From: Meandrina meandrites
Taxonomy: Eukaryota; Cnidaria; Anthozoa; Scleractinia; Meandrinidae
DNA length: 64,000 bases
Reading direction: 5' to 3'
Assembly: GCA_963693305.1 (NCBI GenBank)
Contig: OY855913.1
Coordinates: 6,855,701 to 6,919,700 of the forward strand
Below the pieces are notes generated by a model, which had not been told where the DNA came from, made no database searches, and saw only the letters and a program-made list of their open reading frames with translations. Shown here one piece after another: positions 25,529-34,562 of this stretch (position 1 is the stretch's first letter; each line of letters begins with the position of its first letter). The translations under genes were made by a program, and so were the position numbers.

Positions 25529-28500
25529 ACAACATAAGCCCCATCAAAAGGGATCTTGCTATATTGAACCTGAAGAAAGACAGAACAAAAGGTAATAACT
25601 ATCTTTCTGTTCGCCATTCGAAGTGACCTTCACCTTTGAAAGTACTCACCAGTTGCAGATCCACTCCTTGAAATAATGGGGGCCCTTTTCGTTTGTGTAC
25701 ACCCAAAACAAATTGGCGGGCGCGGAGTCACTTTAGTAAACATGTTTTGTTTTGTATTTTTTTACCACAAGTAAGGAGGGGCCCCGGGTCCCCCGGGTTT
25801 CTCCCGTAGATTTGTCACTGCTTACCCGTATCAATCCTCTAAATCTTCAGAGCCACTATTCCCACTCTCCCACTCTCATACTGAACGCCATCAGCAGTTG
25901 TAATTATCTTCGACTAGATACTGCACATGTCAGTGCGCTACAGAGCTGTCTTCAAGCGGCAGCAGTTCTCGAACGTGCATGTTTTTTGCACGTACAGAAG
26001 AGTAGTTCCATGATCTCTTCTGGAAGATCCGAAAAAAAAGTAAAGTGCAATCTACTAAATAAAAGGCGATATTCGTAAACTTCAATCATTTCTTTATAGT
26101 TCTCCAAAATTTGAGCCCAATCATACCATGAATTTAATTATGGTAGGTGCCCGCGGCCTTTTGCATTGCGACAAGACAATATTTTAAAGTTTGCAGTAAG
26201 CCTGAAAAGATCGCAGTTCCCAGGAATTTTAAAAGGCAAAGAAGGAAAAGAATGTAACTATAGAAACCTTCCAACTGTTTCCTTCTCTCAGGCCGGTGAT
26301 TTGAAATGTCCAAATGCCCAAAAAGTGGGTGACAAGACTGGAGAAGCAAGTCTTGGTGATTTCAGAAAAGCCATAAACCAGTACGAATTTCATCTTAAAA
26401 TCGCCAAAGAAATAGGAGACAAGGCTGGCCAAGGAAATGCTTATGGCAATCTTGGAAATGCTTTACTAAGTCTCGGTGATTTCAAAAAAGCCATAGACTA
26501 CCACGAACTTCATCTTAAAATCGCCAAAGAAATAGGAGACAAGGCTGGCGAAGGAAATGCTTATGGCAATCTTGGAAATGCTTTTCTAAGTCTCGGCGAT
26601 TTCAGAAAGGCCATAGACTACTACGAATTGGATCTTAAAATTGCCAAAGAAGTAGGAGACAAGGCTGGCGAAGGAATTACTTATGGCAATCTTGGAAATG
26701 CTTTTCGTTATCTCGGTGATTTCAGAAAAGCCATAAACTACTGCGAAATGCATCTTAAAATCGCCAAAGAAGTAGGAGACAAGGCTGGCGAAGGACGTAG
26801 TTATGGCAATCTTGGAAATGCTTTTCTAGGTCTCGGTGATTTCAGAAAAGCCAAAGACTACTACGAATTGGATCTTAAAATTTCCAAAGAAGTAGGAGAC
26901 AAGGCTGGCGAAGGAACTACATATGGCAATCTTGGAAATGCTTTTCGTAATCTCGGTGATTTCACAAAAGCCATAGACTCCTATGAATTGCAGCTTAAAA
27001 TCGCCAAAGAAGTAGGAGACAAGGCTGGCGAAGGACGTAGTTATGGCAATCTTGGAAATGCTTTTCTAAGTATCGGTGATTTCACAAAAGCCATAGACTA
27101 CTACGAATTGGATCTTAAAATCGCCAAAGAAGTAGGAGACAAGGCTGGCGAAGGAACTACTTATGGCAATCTTGGAAATGCTATTCTAAGTCTCGGTGAT
27201 ATCAGAAAAGCCATAGACTACTACGAAGTTCATCTTAAAATTGCCAAAGAAGTAGGAGACAAGGCTGGCGAAGGAAGAGCTTATGGCAATCTTGGAAGTG
27301 CCTTTCACAATCTCGGTGATTTCAGAAAAGCCATAGACTGCTGCGAATTTCATCTTGAAATCGCCAAAGAAATAGGAGACAAGGCTGGCGAAGGAAATGC
27401 TTATGGCAATCTTGGAAATGCTTTTCGAAATCTCGGCGATTTCAGAAAAGCCATAGACTACTACGAATTGGATCTTAAAATTGCCAAAGAAGTAGGAAAC
27501 AAGGCTGGCGAAGGACGTGCTTATGGCAATCTTGGAAATGCTTTTTTAAGTCTCGGTGATTTCAGAAAAGCCAAAGACTACTACAAATTGGATCTTAAAA
27601 TCGCCAAAGAAATAGGAGACAAGGCTGGCGAAGGAAGTGCTCATGGCAATCTTGGAAATGCCTTTCACAATCTCGGTGATTTCACAAAAGCCATAGACAA
27701 CTACGAATTGCATCTTGAAATCGCCAAAGAAGTAGGAGACAAGGCTGGCGAAGGAACTACTTATGGCAATCTTGGAAATGCTTTTCGTAACCTCGGTGAT
27801 GTCAGAAAGGCCATAGACTACTACGAATTGCATCTTAAAATCGCCAAAGAAGTAGGAGACAAGGCTGGCGAAGGAAGTGCTTGTGGCAATCTTGGAGCTG
27901 CTTTTCGAAGTCTCGGTGATCTCAGAAAAGCCATAGACTACTACCAATTGGATCTTGAAATCTCTAAAGAAGTAGGAGACAAGAATAATGAAGCCATGGC
28001 CTATCACAGTCTAGGCTGCCTCTTCGAATCACTCGATTTCTTACCCCAAGCCTTAGAATGTTACGAACTTAGCGTAAGATTATTCAATCATGTGAGGAAC
28101 CTTCTTCAAAGTAAAGATGAGTGGAAAATTAGTTATAGAGATCAATATGACATTGCATACACTGGTTTATGGAGAGTACTTTTAAAGCAGGGCAAGACAG
28201 TTGAAGCTTTGTTTGCTTCTGAGAAAGGACGGGCACAAGCTCTTACCGATCTTATGTTATCTCAATTTGGCATTAGAGAAAGTCAGGCCGTGCCACAGGA
28301 AGACGAAGAGCAATATTTTAAAATGAAGTGCTATATTCACTCAAGTACAATTTTTCAGGCATTTGACGGTGCTAAGATTTATATCTGGGTTCTCTTTAAA
28401 GACGGACCTGTTCATTTAACACAGAAAGAAATTGGCGTGCCCAGTTCTGTATTAAAGGATACCACCGCATTTTTTCAGTCCTTGATACAAAGTGCCTTTA

Positions 28501-29492
28501 GACAAAATCACTTTCGCTCTGAGGTCAGATGCGAGAATCGTTCTTTGGACGCATTAAAAGAAAATCGTCACAAAGCCGATGAGAGATTCCATGAGGAAAA
28601 TGCTCAACCTTTCTTGCTACAAGAGCCCGGTTCTTTGAGCACCTTGTATAACATCTTAATTCATCCGATTGCTGACCTAATTCAAGGTGATGAGCTAATC
28701 ATTGTCCCAGATGGACCATTGTGGCTGGCTCCGTATGCTGCATTGGTGGATGCGGATTCCAAATACCTGTCTGACTCATTTAGAATCCGGTTGATTCCTT
28801 CATTGACAAGCTTGAAGCTGATTGCTGACTGCCCAGAGGAATACCACAGTAGGAATGGTGCATTACTTGTTGGAGATCCCTGGGTAGAAGAAGTAACCAA
28901 TAGCAAGGGAGAAAAATTCCTTGAACCGCTTCCGTTCGCTAGAAAAGAGGTAGAAATGATCGGACAGATTCTCAACATAACACCTCTCATCGGAAAAAAA
29001 GCAACCAAGCGTGAGCTGTTGGAACGGCTCCATTCGGTTGCTTTAGTTCACATTGCAGCACATGGCTGCATGGAAACTGGTGAAATTGCTTTGACCCCAG
29101 ACCCCCAAAGAGCCTCGCCGATCCCTACCGAAACTGATTACTTGTTAACAATGAAAGATGTGCTGCGCGTTCAACTTCGAGCAAGACTGGTTGTGCTAAG
29201 CTGTTGTCACAGCGGTCGGGGAGAAATCAAAGCTGAAGGTGTGGTCGGTATTGCACGTGCCTTTATGGGTGCTGGTGCTCGTACTGTTCTTGTGTCACTG
29301 TGGGCGATCGATGACGAGGCCACGCTGGAGTTTATGAGAAATTTTTACCATCACCTTGTTGAAGGAAAGAGTGCAAGCGAGTCTCTGAACCAGGCCAGGA
29401 AAGACCTCAGAGAATCAGACAAGTTCAGTGACGTGAGATACTGGGCACCTTTTGTACTGATTGGAGATGACGTCACTCTAGACTTTCATTAG
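14508..29492 (+). CDS. gene B: two STI1/UNC45-like TPR modules fused to a TPR-CHAT protease
   Basis: My splice model has exons 14508-14598, 15349-15510, 16105-16182, 16516-16583, 18019-18111 (module 1); 18896-19007, 19568-19729, 20772-20849, 23203-23270, 23650-23775 (module 2); and 26292-29492. All phases match (1,1,1,0,0 in each module) and the product is 1,412 residues. Matching exons in the two modules have equal lengths (162, 78, 68), so the modules arose by duplication. Each encodes a three-TPR unit, recognisable from [29 protein letters not shown] and [16 protein letters not shown], as in the Hsp-binding TPRs of STI1, UNC45 and TTC4. Exon 11 supplies fifteen TPRs and the CHAT domain. 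The start ATG follows a TCTCACC context. Introns carry several MITEs. Module 1 might be skipped, since exon 5 and exon 10 both end in phase 0. I know of no named orthologue. Confidence 0.8.
15000..15240. repeat. repeat fragment in intron 1 of gene B
   Basis: This GC-rich patch (CCCGGGACCCCCCTAGAAGC and CGCCTCCGGCGTTCGCACCCG) differs sharply from its AT-rich surroundings and resembles dispersed coral repeat fragments from memory. No ends or target duplication are visible. Confidence 0.35.
16230..16400 (-). repeat. fragment of the tRNA-derived SINE family
   Basis: It shares GAGAGAGGC/GAGAGGCAC, the AGTAAAGTGTTT stretch and a CCGGCCAGG end with the fuller copy at 18615-18862, but both ends are decayed. 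Confidence 0.5.
16952..17392. mobile_element. pogo/Tigger-like nonautonomous element
   Basis: The perfect terminal motifs CAGTGGAACCCCG and CGGGGTTCCACTG are characteristic of pogo/Tigger (Tc1-mariner) elements. Subterminal copies of TTAATACGGCCAC occur in inverted orientation at both ends. The TA target is present on the left (TAATA) but degraded to CA on the right. No intact transposase is encoded in 441 bp. Confidence 0.8.
17627..17880. mobile_element. MITE with 50-bp inverted ends and internal tandem repeat
   Basis: GACCAGAATGGATACTCCAA at the left is matched in reverse complement by the right end (TTGGAGTATCCATTCTAGTC), extending through CCGCTGGG and GGAAACC/GGTTCC. Inside are about four 26-bp tandem units built on TTAGTTCCATTTTGATTTGC. 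No coding sequence. Confidence 0.7.
18615..18862 (-). mobile_element. tRNA-derived SINE
   Basis: Read on the minus strand, it starts with a tRNA-like head: an A-box-like GGTTAGTGCGCTGGACTC, then a B-box-like GAGTTCGAGCC. A body with CCACCCAGGTC and a 3' part ending near GGGCCACTAGGCTCG follow. It lies 30 bp before exon 6 of gene B. A related fragment lies at 16230-16400. Confidence 0.6.
20260..20714. mobile_element. MITE with about 62-bp inverted terminal repeats
   Basis: CATCATCTTGATTTGGAAAA at 20260 and its reverse complement ending at 20714 begin two arms of about 62 bp that match almost completely. A 13-bp direct repeat, TGATAGTTACACC, occurs outside at 20193 and overlapping the right end at 20711. 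No transposase. Confidence 0.7.
21546..21720. repeat. (CATA)n microsatellite and AT-rich tail, possible retroelement 3' end
   Basis: Seven CATA units lead into TGAACTTTATTTCAA and AT-rich DNA, an arrangement often seen at the 3' end of minus-strand LINE/CR1-like elements. No reverse transcriptase is visible, so this is only suggestive. Confidence 0.35.
23271..23649 (+). other. U12-type intron, module 2 of gene B
   Basis: The donor is GTATCCTTTA. A TTCTAAAC branch-like element at 23633-23640 lies 10 nt from the AG at 23648-23649, the same geometry as in module 1. An alternative acceptor, CCAG at 23622-23625, stays in frame but adds eight residues inside the TPR and has no equivalent in module 1. 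Confidence 0.7.
24073..25380. mobile_element. 1.3-kb element bounded by an 18-bp perfect inverted repeat, with decayed coding
   Basis: GCATTTTATCATATGACC (24073-24090) and its exact reverse complement (25363-25380) bound the segment. The left interior carries repeated CCGTACGG palindromes. A plus-strand frame opens at the ATG at 24235 with an acidic, Ser-rich start ([14 protein letters not shown]) that stops after 33 codons. A second frame continues after a one-base shift and also stops early. This looks like an internally deleted transposon; from memory the start resembles coral proteins of the KIAA1958/Crypton-like group, which I cannot confirm. Confidence 0.5.
25380..25520. mobile_element. 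palindromic MITE abutting the previous element
   Basis: Arms CTTATTGACTGAG and CTCAGTCAATAAG extend inward through GGCCGGACGGGAAAATATTT and its complement to a central CGGACCTCGCTGCGCTCGGTCCG, giving one long hairpin. It directly adjoins the 18-bp inverted repeat, so the two may be one composite family. Confidence 0.75.
26292..29492 (+). CDS. gene B exon 11: fifteen TPRs and CHAT domain
   Basis: The exon begins after CTTCTCTCAG at 26282-26291 in phase 0 and ends at TAG. The first TPR is internally shortened; thirteen near-identical 40-residue repeats and one diverged repeat follow. The CHAT dyad is intact: the second His of HIAAHG (codon 29061) and the second Cys of LSCCHS (codon 29205). It is closely related to the gene A exon along its whole length, including the linker with [16 protein letters not shown]. 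The two copies differ in TPR order and in residues at the repeat surface positions (for example FLSL, FRNL, FHNL), as expected if the repeats are shuffled by unequal exchange while the protease domain is constrained. An open frame extends upstream to 26166, but that part is intron. Confidence 0.9.
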   Translation, partial: AGDLKCPNAQKVGDKTGEASLGDFRKAINQYEFHLKIAKEIGDKAGQGNAYGNLGNALLSLGDFKKAIDYHELHLKIAKEIGDKAGEGNAYGNLGNAFLSLGDFRKAIDYYELDLKIAKEVGDKAGEGITYGNLGNAFRYLGDFRKAINYCEMHLKIAKEVGDKAGEGRSYGNLGNAFLGLGDFRKAKDYYELDLKISKEVGDKAGEGTTYGNLGNAFRNLGDFTKAIDSYELQLKIAKEVGDKAGEGRSYGNLGNAFLSIGDFTKAIDYYELDLKIAKEVGDKAGEGTTYGNLGNAILSLGDIRKAIDYYEVHLKIAKEVGDKAGEGRAYGNLGSAFHNLGDFRKAIDCCEFHLEIAKEIGDKAGEGNAYGNLGNAFRNLGDFRKAIDYYELDLKIAKEVGNKAGEGRAYGNLGNAFLSLGDFRKAKDYYKLDLKIAKEIGDKAGEGSAHGNLGNAFHNLGDFTKAIDNYELHLEIAKEVGDKAGEGTTYGNLGNAFRNLGDVRKAIDYYELHLKIAKEVGDKAGEGSACGNLGAAFRSLGDLRKAIDYYQLDLEISKEVGDKNNEAMAYHSLGCLFESLDFLPQALECYELSVRLFNHVRNLLQSKDEWKISYRDQYDIAYTGLWRVLLKQGKTVEALFASEKGRAQALTDLMLSQFGIRESQAVPQEDEEQYFKMKCYIHSSTIFQAFDGAKIYIWVLFKDGPVHLTQKEIGVPSSVLKDTTAFFQSLIQSAFRQNHFRSEVRCENRSLDALKENRHKADERFHEENAQPFLLQEPGSLSTLYNILIHPIADLIQGDELIIVPDGPLWLAPYAALVDADSKYLSDSFRIRLIPSLTSLKLIADCPEEYHSRNGALLVGDPWVEEVTNSKGEKFLEPLPFARKEVEMIGQILNITPLIGKKATKRELLERLHSVALVHIAAHGCMETGEIALTPDPQRASPIPTETDYLLTMKDVLRVQLRARLVVLSCCHSGRGEIKAEGVVGIARAFMGAGARTVLVSLWAIDDEATLEFMRNFYHHLVEGKSASESLNQARKDLRESDKFSDVRYWAPFVLIGDDVTLDFH

Positions 29493-29966
29493 AAGAAATA
29501 AGTAAGTAAAAGTGATCATTTTACGACCAAGAGAAACCCGGCATACTGTAAAGCTCCGAAAGTAACCAACCTCTATCCTTTATGGTTTGGCGGCCTTTTC
29601 CCTTCCCTGCTTTCAGGTAGTTAAAATGTGTACCACATGTAGGCCGGGCCATGGTAATCGGAATAAGTCTTCGTTTTATATTACACCAGAACAGAGTCAT
29701 ATATTGCCCGTGGAATGTGGGTTATTCACAACATTCATGAGATAAGTTCAGTATTACAGCTTACTGTATCTGTTATTTCCATTGTGTTTTAATAACAAAA
29801 TGTACGTTTGATCTCGCTACTTTTGTATCGTCCTTTCTTTCTGAGGGCCGCTTCTTTCAAGGGTTCGTTTCTTTCCGAACTTTACTGTATATTTGCCTGG
29901 TACTCATTCATTTCCAGCGTCTGTCCGTCTGTTCTTAGTTTTAGAGATTAAAGCGAAGCCAAAATG
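29493..29966. other. 3' flank of gene B up to the Polinton
   Basis: No gene. It is colinear with 5012-5457 downstream of gene A (for example the AGAGAAACCCGGCATAC region against AGAGAAAGCCGGCGTAC) and ends at the target duplication. Confidence 0.8.
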
Positions 29967-29971
29967 CCTCC
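29967..29971. repeat. left 5-bp target site duplication of the Polinton
   Basis: CCTCC, repeated at 47048-47052. Collapsing the two copies gives GCCTCCTTCCAGCATTG, which aligns without gaps to GCCTTTTTTCAGCATAG at 5457-5473 in the sister duplication. This fixes the duplication at 5 bp. Confidence 0.9.
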
Positions 29972-30199
29972 AGTAGAGGGGATTTGCCGCTCCTGGCTCA
30001 ATTCATTTTTTAAAATTTTTAAAAATTTGATTTTTTGATTTTTTGATTTTTTAAATAAAAATTTTTATTTAAAAAATGATTTAAAGATTTAAATGATTTA
30101 ATATAATAAATGGAGAATTTTAAAGTCAAAGATTTGAAGGCTCTCGCAAAAGAGCGAGGCATCAAAGGGTATTATAGAATGCGTAAAGCGGAGCTGATT
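29972..30199. repeat. left terminal inverted repeat, 228 bp
   Basis: It matches the reverse complement of 46820-47047 with one difference (AAA versus AAC, changing one codon). It holds an AT-rich tract with ATTTAAA and TTTAAAAATTT blocks, a promoter motif and the first 30 codons (SAP domain) of the left-end gene. Confidence 0.95.
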
Positions 30200-30646
30200 A
30201 AGCTGATTGAGGAGTTAGATCTTATAGAGCTTGAGTGTACTAAAACATATGATAAAAAATGCTCTCACAAAATACGTGAAAAAAGTTGTAAACACTGCGG
30301 TATATGCATTCACGATCGAGTACAGTACATGTGTAAAGAGTGTAATGGAAAAGGTATCTGTGAGCATAATCGAGTAAAGTACACATGTAAAGAGTGTAGA
30401 GGAAAAGGCATCTGTCAACACGACAAACAGAAGCGTTATTGTAAAGAGTGTGGAGGAAAAGGCATCTGCCCTCACGGAAAAGATAAATCATACTGTAAAG
30501 AATGTGGAGGGTCGCAGATCTGTCCTCACAACAGACAAAAGCGGCAGTGTAAAGATTGCGGAGGAAAAGGTATCTGTCAACACGGCAAACAGAAATATCA
30601 TTGTAAAGAGTGTAAAGCACCTTTTCCTGCGACAGCAACGCAGTGA
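30110..30646 (+). CDS. SAP domain plus Cys/His zinc-binding repeat protein (178 aa)
   Basis: The N-terminal 30 residues (KVKDLKALAKERGI, YYRMRKAELI) form a SAP DNA-binding motif encoded inside the terminal repeat and shared with the polymerase at the other end. From about residue 45 follow six or seven copies of an 18-residue unit, C-x2-C-x5-C-x-H (for example CKECGGKGICQH), spaced by basic residues. Such CxxCGGxxICxH arrays probably bind zinc; similar arrays occur, from memory, in algal and large-DNA-virus proteins. A role in DNA or RNA binding near the element ends is an inference. The promoter motif lies in the repeat about 20 bp before the ATG. It is the only plus-strand gene at this end. 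Confidence 0.8.
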   Translation: MENFKVKDLKALAKERGIKGYYRMRKAELIKLIEELDLIELECTKTYDKKCSHKIREKSCKHCGICIHDRVQYMCKECNGKGICEHNRVKYTCKECRGKGICQHDKQKRYCKECGGKGICPHGKDKSYCKECGGSQICPHNRQKRQCKDCGGKGICQHGKQKYHCKECKAPFPATATQ

Positions 30647-30844
30647 CACTATAATTTAATATTCATAACGAGGTTCACGTTATGAAAGCTTTTATAAATA
30701 TCTTATATTGTCTAAAAAATTCCTTTCATACTAAAATTTATCTTAGCATGAAAGGAATTTGAAAACAATAGATTCTTTTGTCTGGATGATTGACATCACC
30801 GGAAAAGGCAAGAATTAGCATAATAAAAGAACAGTATTTGCATA
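30647..30844. terminator. convergent intergenic region with 18-bp stem-loop
   Basis: Between the plus-strand zinc-repeat gene and the minus-strand genes. 30717-30734 (AAATTCCTTTCATACTAA) pairs with 30743-30760 with one mismatch and an 8-nt loop. A smaller inverted repeat, ATAACG...CGTTAT, lies at 30665-30682. The position between convergent genes suggests a transcript end signal; this is not proven. Confidence 0.45.
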
Positions 30845-30946
30845 TCATCGAAACATATACCAAGCTAATCCGCCGATGACGACTGTCAAGACCGCAAGAT
30901 TAATCTCATGTTTTGTTGTGTAAGAATCGCGGGAATCCAGAAACAT
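30845..30946 (-). CDS. small membrane protein or truncated C-terminal tail (33 aa)
   Basis: A short frame starting MFLDSRDSYTT ends in one hydrophobic helix (INLAVLTVVIGGLAWYMF). It sits directly at the edge of a GAGTTC repeat array and may be the tail of a protein cut off by the 30947-32898 insertion. The longer frame running upstream through the array (Ser-Asn/Ser-Lys repeats, then Cys/Phe-rich sequence) is low-complexity and not credible. Confidence 0.35.
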   Translation of the reverse strand: MFLDSRDSYTTKHEINLAVLTVVIGGLAWYMFR

Positions 30947-32898
30947 CGAGTTTGGATTCGAGTTCGAGTTCGAGTTCGAGTTCGAGTTGGACTTCGAGTT
31001 GGACTTCGAGTTAGACTTCGAGTTAAAAAAAATTAAAAATAAATAAAAATTAAAAATTGAAATTAAAAAATTAAAAAAAAAAAAACAGAAACAACACACA
31101 CAAAAACCGAAACAACAACAAACAAGTGCAAGACTCCTTGTCAAAAGCAAAGGGGAAAGAGGGGCATCCCCAACACCGGGGATAGGACAAACGAAGTAAG
31201 GCATGTGAAGGATTACTTTTCCACAGATTTTGTATATGCTAACCACAATCCAACAATGATTCATGAAAAAGGGTGCACAACTAAGGTAAACAGTTACCGT
31301 TGAGAAAGTGCCGAAACGACAGTGAGAGTGGCGTGACGCGTGACGCAGACGTAGTCGGGTCGTCCTGTATCACAATATCGGGTAACACATTTCCTGGACC
31401 GGTTTGTTTTGCCGGAGGTCCAAAAATGGACAGGTACGTTTAATTTACTTTACAAAGATTTGAAGTTGACAGATTAATTTTGAATTGCAAATAAGCGCTG
31501 AAATGTGCCTCTCTTTTTAGCGAAGAAATAGAGGTTACAGAGGTGTTTTCATCGCCGGAGAAGGATGCACACGGTGATATCATAGATCATAGGTCATCAT
31601 AGATCAAAATGATATTTCTGAGCTGCTGTTAGCAATAGAAAGCTTGGTTTAATTTACTTTATGGAGACTTCCAAATGAAAGACTGGAAAGATTTACTTTG
31701 TAATGCAAATTAGCGCTGAAACATGCCTCCTTTTGTTTAGTGAGGAAACAATCATAGAGATATCAGATATCTTCATCGCCGGATAAAGATACACGTGTTG
31801 CCAAGTTGCCGGAGAAAGAAGATGCACATGGTACAATGTAAGTGTTAACTACAAGATTTGGCCCGGCGGCTAACTGTGCATTATCCAAGGGAACAAATAT
31901 ATAATTTTGACTTCTCTAATCCTACTTGGCTAGTAGCCACGGATTTGTTTTCTCATCCATTCACTTTCAATAGCTTTGATTGATTTGACTCCCGGGATTT
32001 GACTCAATTTAATTAATATGTAACTGGTGTTTTGATAAAAAAAAAGCTCAAACAACAACAGCGTGTTGTGAGAGAAACAGATGGAACCTAGGTGACGTTT
32101 TCGTTTCAATAGTAAACACCGGCTGTCTTAGAAAGTGTTTTAGGAATATCGTCCGCCATTCGGGTTTGTTTGTCTGGGGTTTGTCTTAGTCATTTCTTAG
32201 TCATTACGTAACTCGCGCAGCAAACGAGTGAGAAATCGATTTGAACACGAGAAGAGAAATTTCATATCTCCAAACAACCATGTATTAATCTATTTCATAT
32301 ACCTACTAATAACGAGGTTTTGACAATTTTCCGAAGATTGCCGACAATTTTCCGAAGATTTTCTTCGGTAGTCATACGAATGTTTCCGAACCTTTCCGAA
32401 AATTTCCGGAGATGTCGAGGAAAAGCCGAAGATGTTTCGACTTAATATCGATAAACTTTGGCTCATTCAGCATTGAAACATGGCAAGCTCGTCAGCAACT
32501 GTGACAAAATCGATAACTTTACATGTGAAAGATATGATATCTCTCACATGTGAAGATATGATTTTTCTCAGCGAAAGACATCCTGGTAATTCACTCTAGT
32601 TTATATGATAAATAATAATGAGCAATTTCTTTTTCTCAGTTAACGGTTCCACACATTGTTCAAAACCCGTATCCCTGCCCTATATTTTGGTTCAAATCTA
32701 TTCCTATCTATTTAACCGCTGCTGAAGAAAGTCTTAGTATTGAATTATCAACTTCCGTTTCCATAGAATTATTATGTTACTTTCTTAAACGTAAAAATAA
32801 AACTCCAACTCGAACTTTAACTCGAAGTCCAACTCGAACTTTAACTCGAAGTCCAACTCGAAGTCCAACTCGAACTCGAACTCGAATCCAAACTCGAG
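30947..32898. mobile_element. 1.95-kb nested segment bounded by inverted GAGTTC-rich arrays
   Basis: The left end reads TCGAGTTTGGATTCGAGTTC and continues as GAGTTC/GAGTTGGACTTC units to 31025. The right end (about 32812-32898) is its reverse complement. Between them is no element-type gene. Instead there is GC-richer, host-like DNA with exon-like pieces: ATGGACAG before GTACGT at 31424-31431, and a TTTTTAG acceptor followed by CGAAGAAATAGAGGTTAC. The block is duplicated in tandem (31438-31590 and 31646-31830). I see no target duplication. It is either a nested insertion or captured host DNA. Confidence 0.55.
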
Positions 32899-32904
32899 GG
32901 TTAA

Positions 32905-34455
32905 CTACTCCCAAGAATCGCTTTCGACAGCAGGCGTCGGTTGAGGTTTATCAGCATCGCTTGCGACAGCAGGTTTAGGAGGCTCTTTCTTTACCTCCTC
33001 AGCCTTATTTACTAAAACCTTCTTTTTTACAACCGAAGTGTGAGGTAACGATACCTTACTCTTACCGAGGTTATGTTTTATTCCGACCGGTTCGCTCTTC
33101 GAATTAACATCTGTATTCACACCCAATTTCATGGATGGTTCGACACGTTTCAGTCTATTGTTATAACCGATCGTACTCTCTGTATTGATCACCATTTTTG
33201 ACGGCATCAACCACGTACCGGGAGAGACGGCAAGATCAAGCTTGACTTTTGCCTCTTGAACAGCGAGTTGAAATCTCTGTACACTCTTACTTATGTCAGG
33301 CTGTTTAATCGCATCCTCCAATAACACGAGAAACTCTTGTCGAACCTCCTGCGCACTTCCTGTGTTTCCGAGAATGCTGCTTCGAACGTTTACCTGCGCA
33401 CCCAATACGCAGTAAACAAGCGCTTCGATCGATTGATTAAGTCTCGACTGACCGGCGTTTGTCAATCCGTTAGATACACGAGTCAAAAAGTATTCATAAC
33501 CATCATGTGTCTCTTCATTCAATATATACTGCAGAAGATTACCTTTTGAAGCTTCACCTCCCTCTTCGCTGAATTTAAAAAATCCGGGATAGGAAGATTT
33601 ATGACCGGCCTTTGACGGTCCTTGATAAGAGACCCAAATGTAAACAGATCCCAACCCGTGATTCTCTCCTTTATGGCAGCGAAAGTCACTATCGGTCGAA
33701 ACATTAAACTCTTTACAGATTCTCTTATAAGAAGGAGTATCGTATCTGTTATCTTTTTCATTAAAGGGTGGATCACCGGGTAGAGCGATTGAGCTCTGTA
33801 TTCCCCCCATCTGAAACAGGATTCGTCTGACGGTGAAGTAGACGTGAAACCTGAGAATAGCTCGTATCTGCGGCGGAAGTTTGAGTTTACTGTCAGTATC
33901 ATCCTCTAATAAAAGACGCTGGCTCACCCCGCAACCTGTCGTTGCACACCAGACAGCAAAATTAAGCTGCTGCGGCCAATACCGCATATTCGGTCCTGCC
34001 AACCATTCATGCGATTCTTTCCCTGAGGTGTGTTTGATTACCGTATTCGTAAAGATATCTCTGACAGGTATCGAGAAATAATCTGTGGGTGTAGCAAATA
34101 TATCAAGTCTCTTCAACTTCTCTCTCAAATTGAGAGGCCGGTTATCACCGAAATCGACCGCAGGAATCGGTAATGAGGGTTTCGGATTAAGTGTCAACTC
34201 CAACGGAAAATCTTCAGGAAGACCCAACGCTTTTTTCATCTCGTCGGGAAAGTACAGACTGTACATAAACTTACTCTTATCAAAGACTTCATACTCTGAA
34301 CCGTCCCTTCCGACAAATCTTACATACGGTTCTTTATCGTAATCGTCAACACCGTGTTTAAATCTTGACAGGTCGGCATGGGGATATCGATCGAGAAATC
34401 TATTCCATAGAGACACAGGTTTATCATCATCTTTCTTTCTGTTCTGGTTGCTCAT
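32905..34455 (-). CDS. conserved Polinton structural candidate (516 aa)
   Basis: I recognise this as a protein that recurs, from memory, with Polinton genes in cnidarian genomes; conserved stretches include WPQQLNFAVWCATTGCGVS, RFHVYFTVRRILFQMGG, GSAQEVRQEF and SPGTWLMPSKMVINTEST. Its biochemical role is not known to me. No transmembrane helix is visible. The C-terminal 100 residues are low-complexity (Lys/Val, then Pro/Ala and acidic) and probably disordered. Its length and abundance of beta-type patterns suit a virion component, but a capsid role is only an inference. The ATG follows a GTTTAAAAA motif. It is the last of the long minus-strand series. Confidence 0.75.
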   Translation of the reverse strand: MSNQNRKKDDDKPVSLWNRFLDRYPHADLSRFKHGVDDYDKEPYVRFVGRDGSEYEVFDKSKFMYSLYFPDEMKKALGLPEDFPLELTLNPKPSLPIPAVDFGDNRPLNLREKLKRLDIFATPTDYFSIPVRDIFTNTVIKHTSGKESHEWLAGPNMRYWPQQLNFAVWCATTGCGVSQRLLLEDDTDSKLKLPPQIRAILRFHVYFTVRRILFQMGGIQSSIALPGDPPFNEKDNRYDTPSYKRICKEFNVSTDSDFRCHKGENHGLGSVYIWVSYQGPSKAGHKSSYPGFFKFSEEGGEASKGNLLQYILNEETHDGYEYFLTRVSNGLTNAGQSRLNQSIEALVYCVLGAQVNVRSSILGNTGSAQEVRQEFLVLLEDAIKQPDISKSVQRFQLAVQEAKVKLDLAVSPGTWLMPSKMVINTESTIGYNNRLKRVEPSMKLGVNTDVNSKSEPVGIKHNLGKSKVSLPHTSVVKKKVLVNKAEEVKKEPPKPAVASDADKPQPTPAVESDSWE

Positions 34456-34562
34456 TATTTAACAGTCAATATGTTTTTAAACAAAGTAGGGGTTATAGGG
34501 AGGATCTCTGACTGTCTCATCAAGAGATTTATCTCTCGACAGGACTATCAGGCAATTACAAC

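Noticed and set aside
30110..30646. Calling the zinc-repeat protein an EsV-1-7 family member
   Set aside because: The Cys/His spacing (C-x2-C-x5-C-x-H) does not match the spacing I remember for that family.
30845..31264. 139-residue minus-strand frame with a Ser-Asn/Ser-Lys repeat
   Set aside because: It runs through the GAGTTC array and host-like DNA; only the last 33 codons look protein-like.
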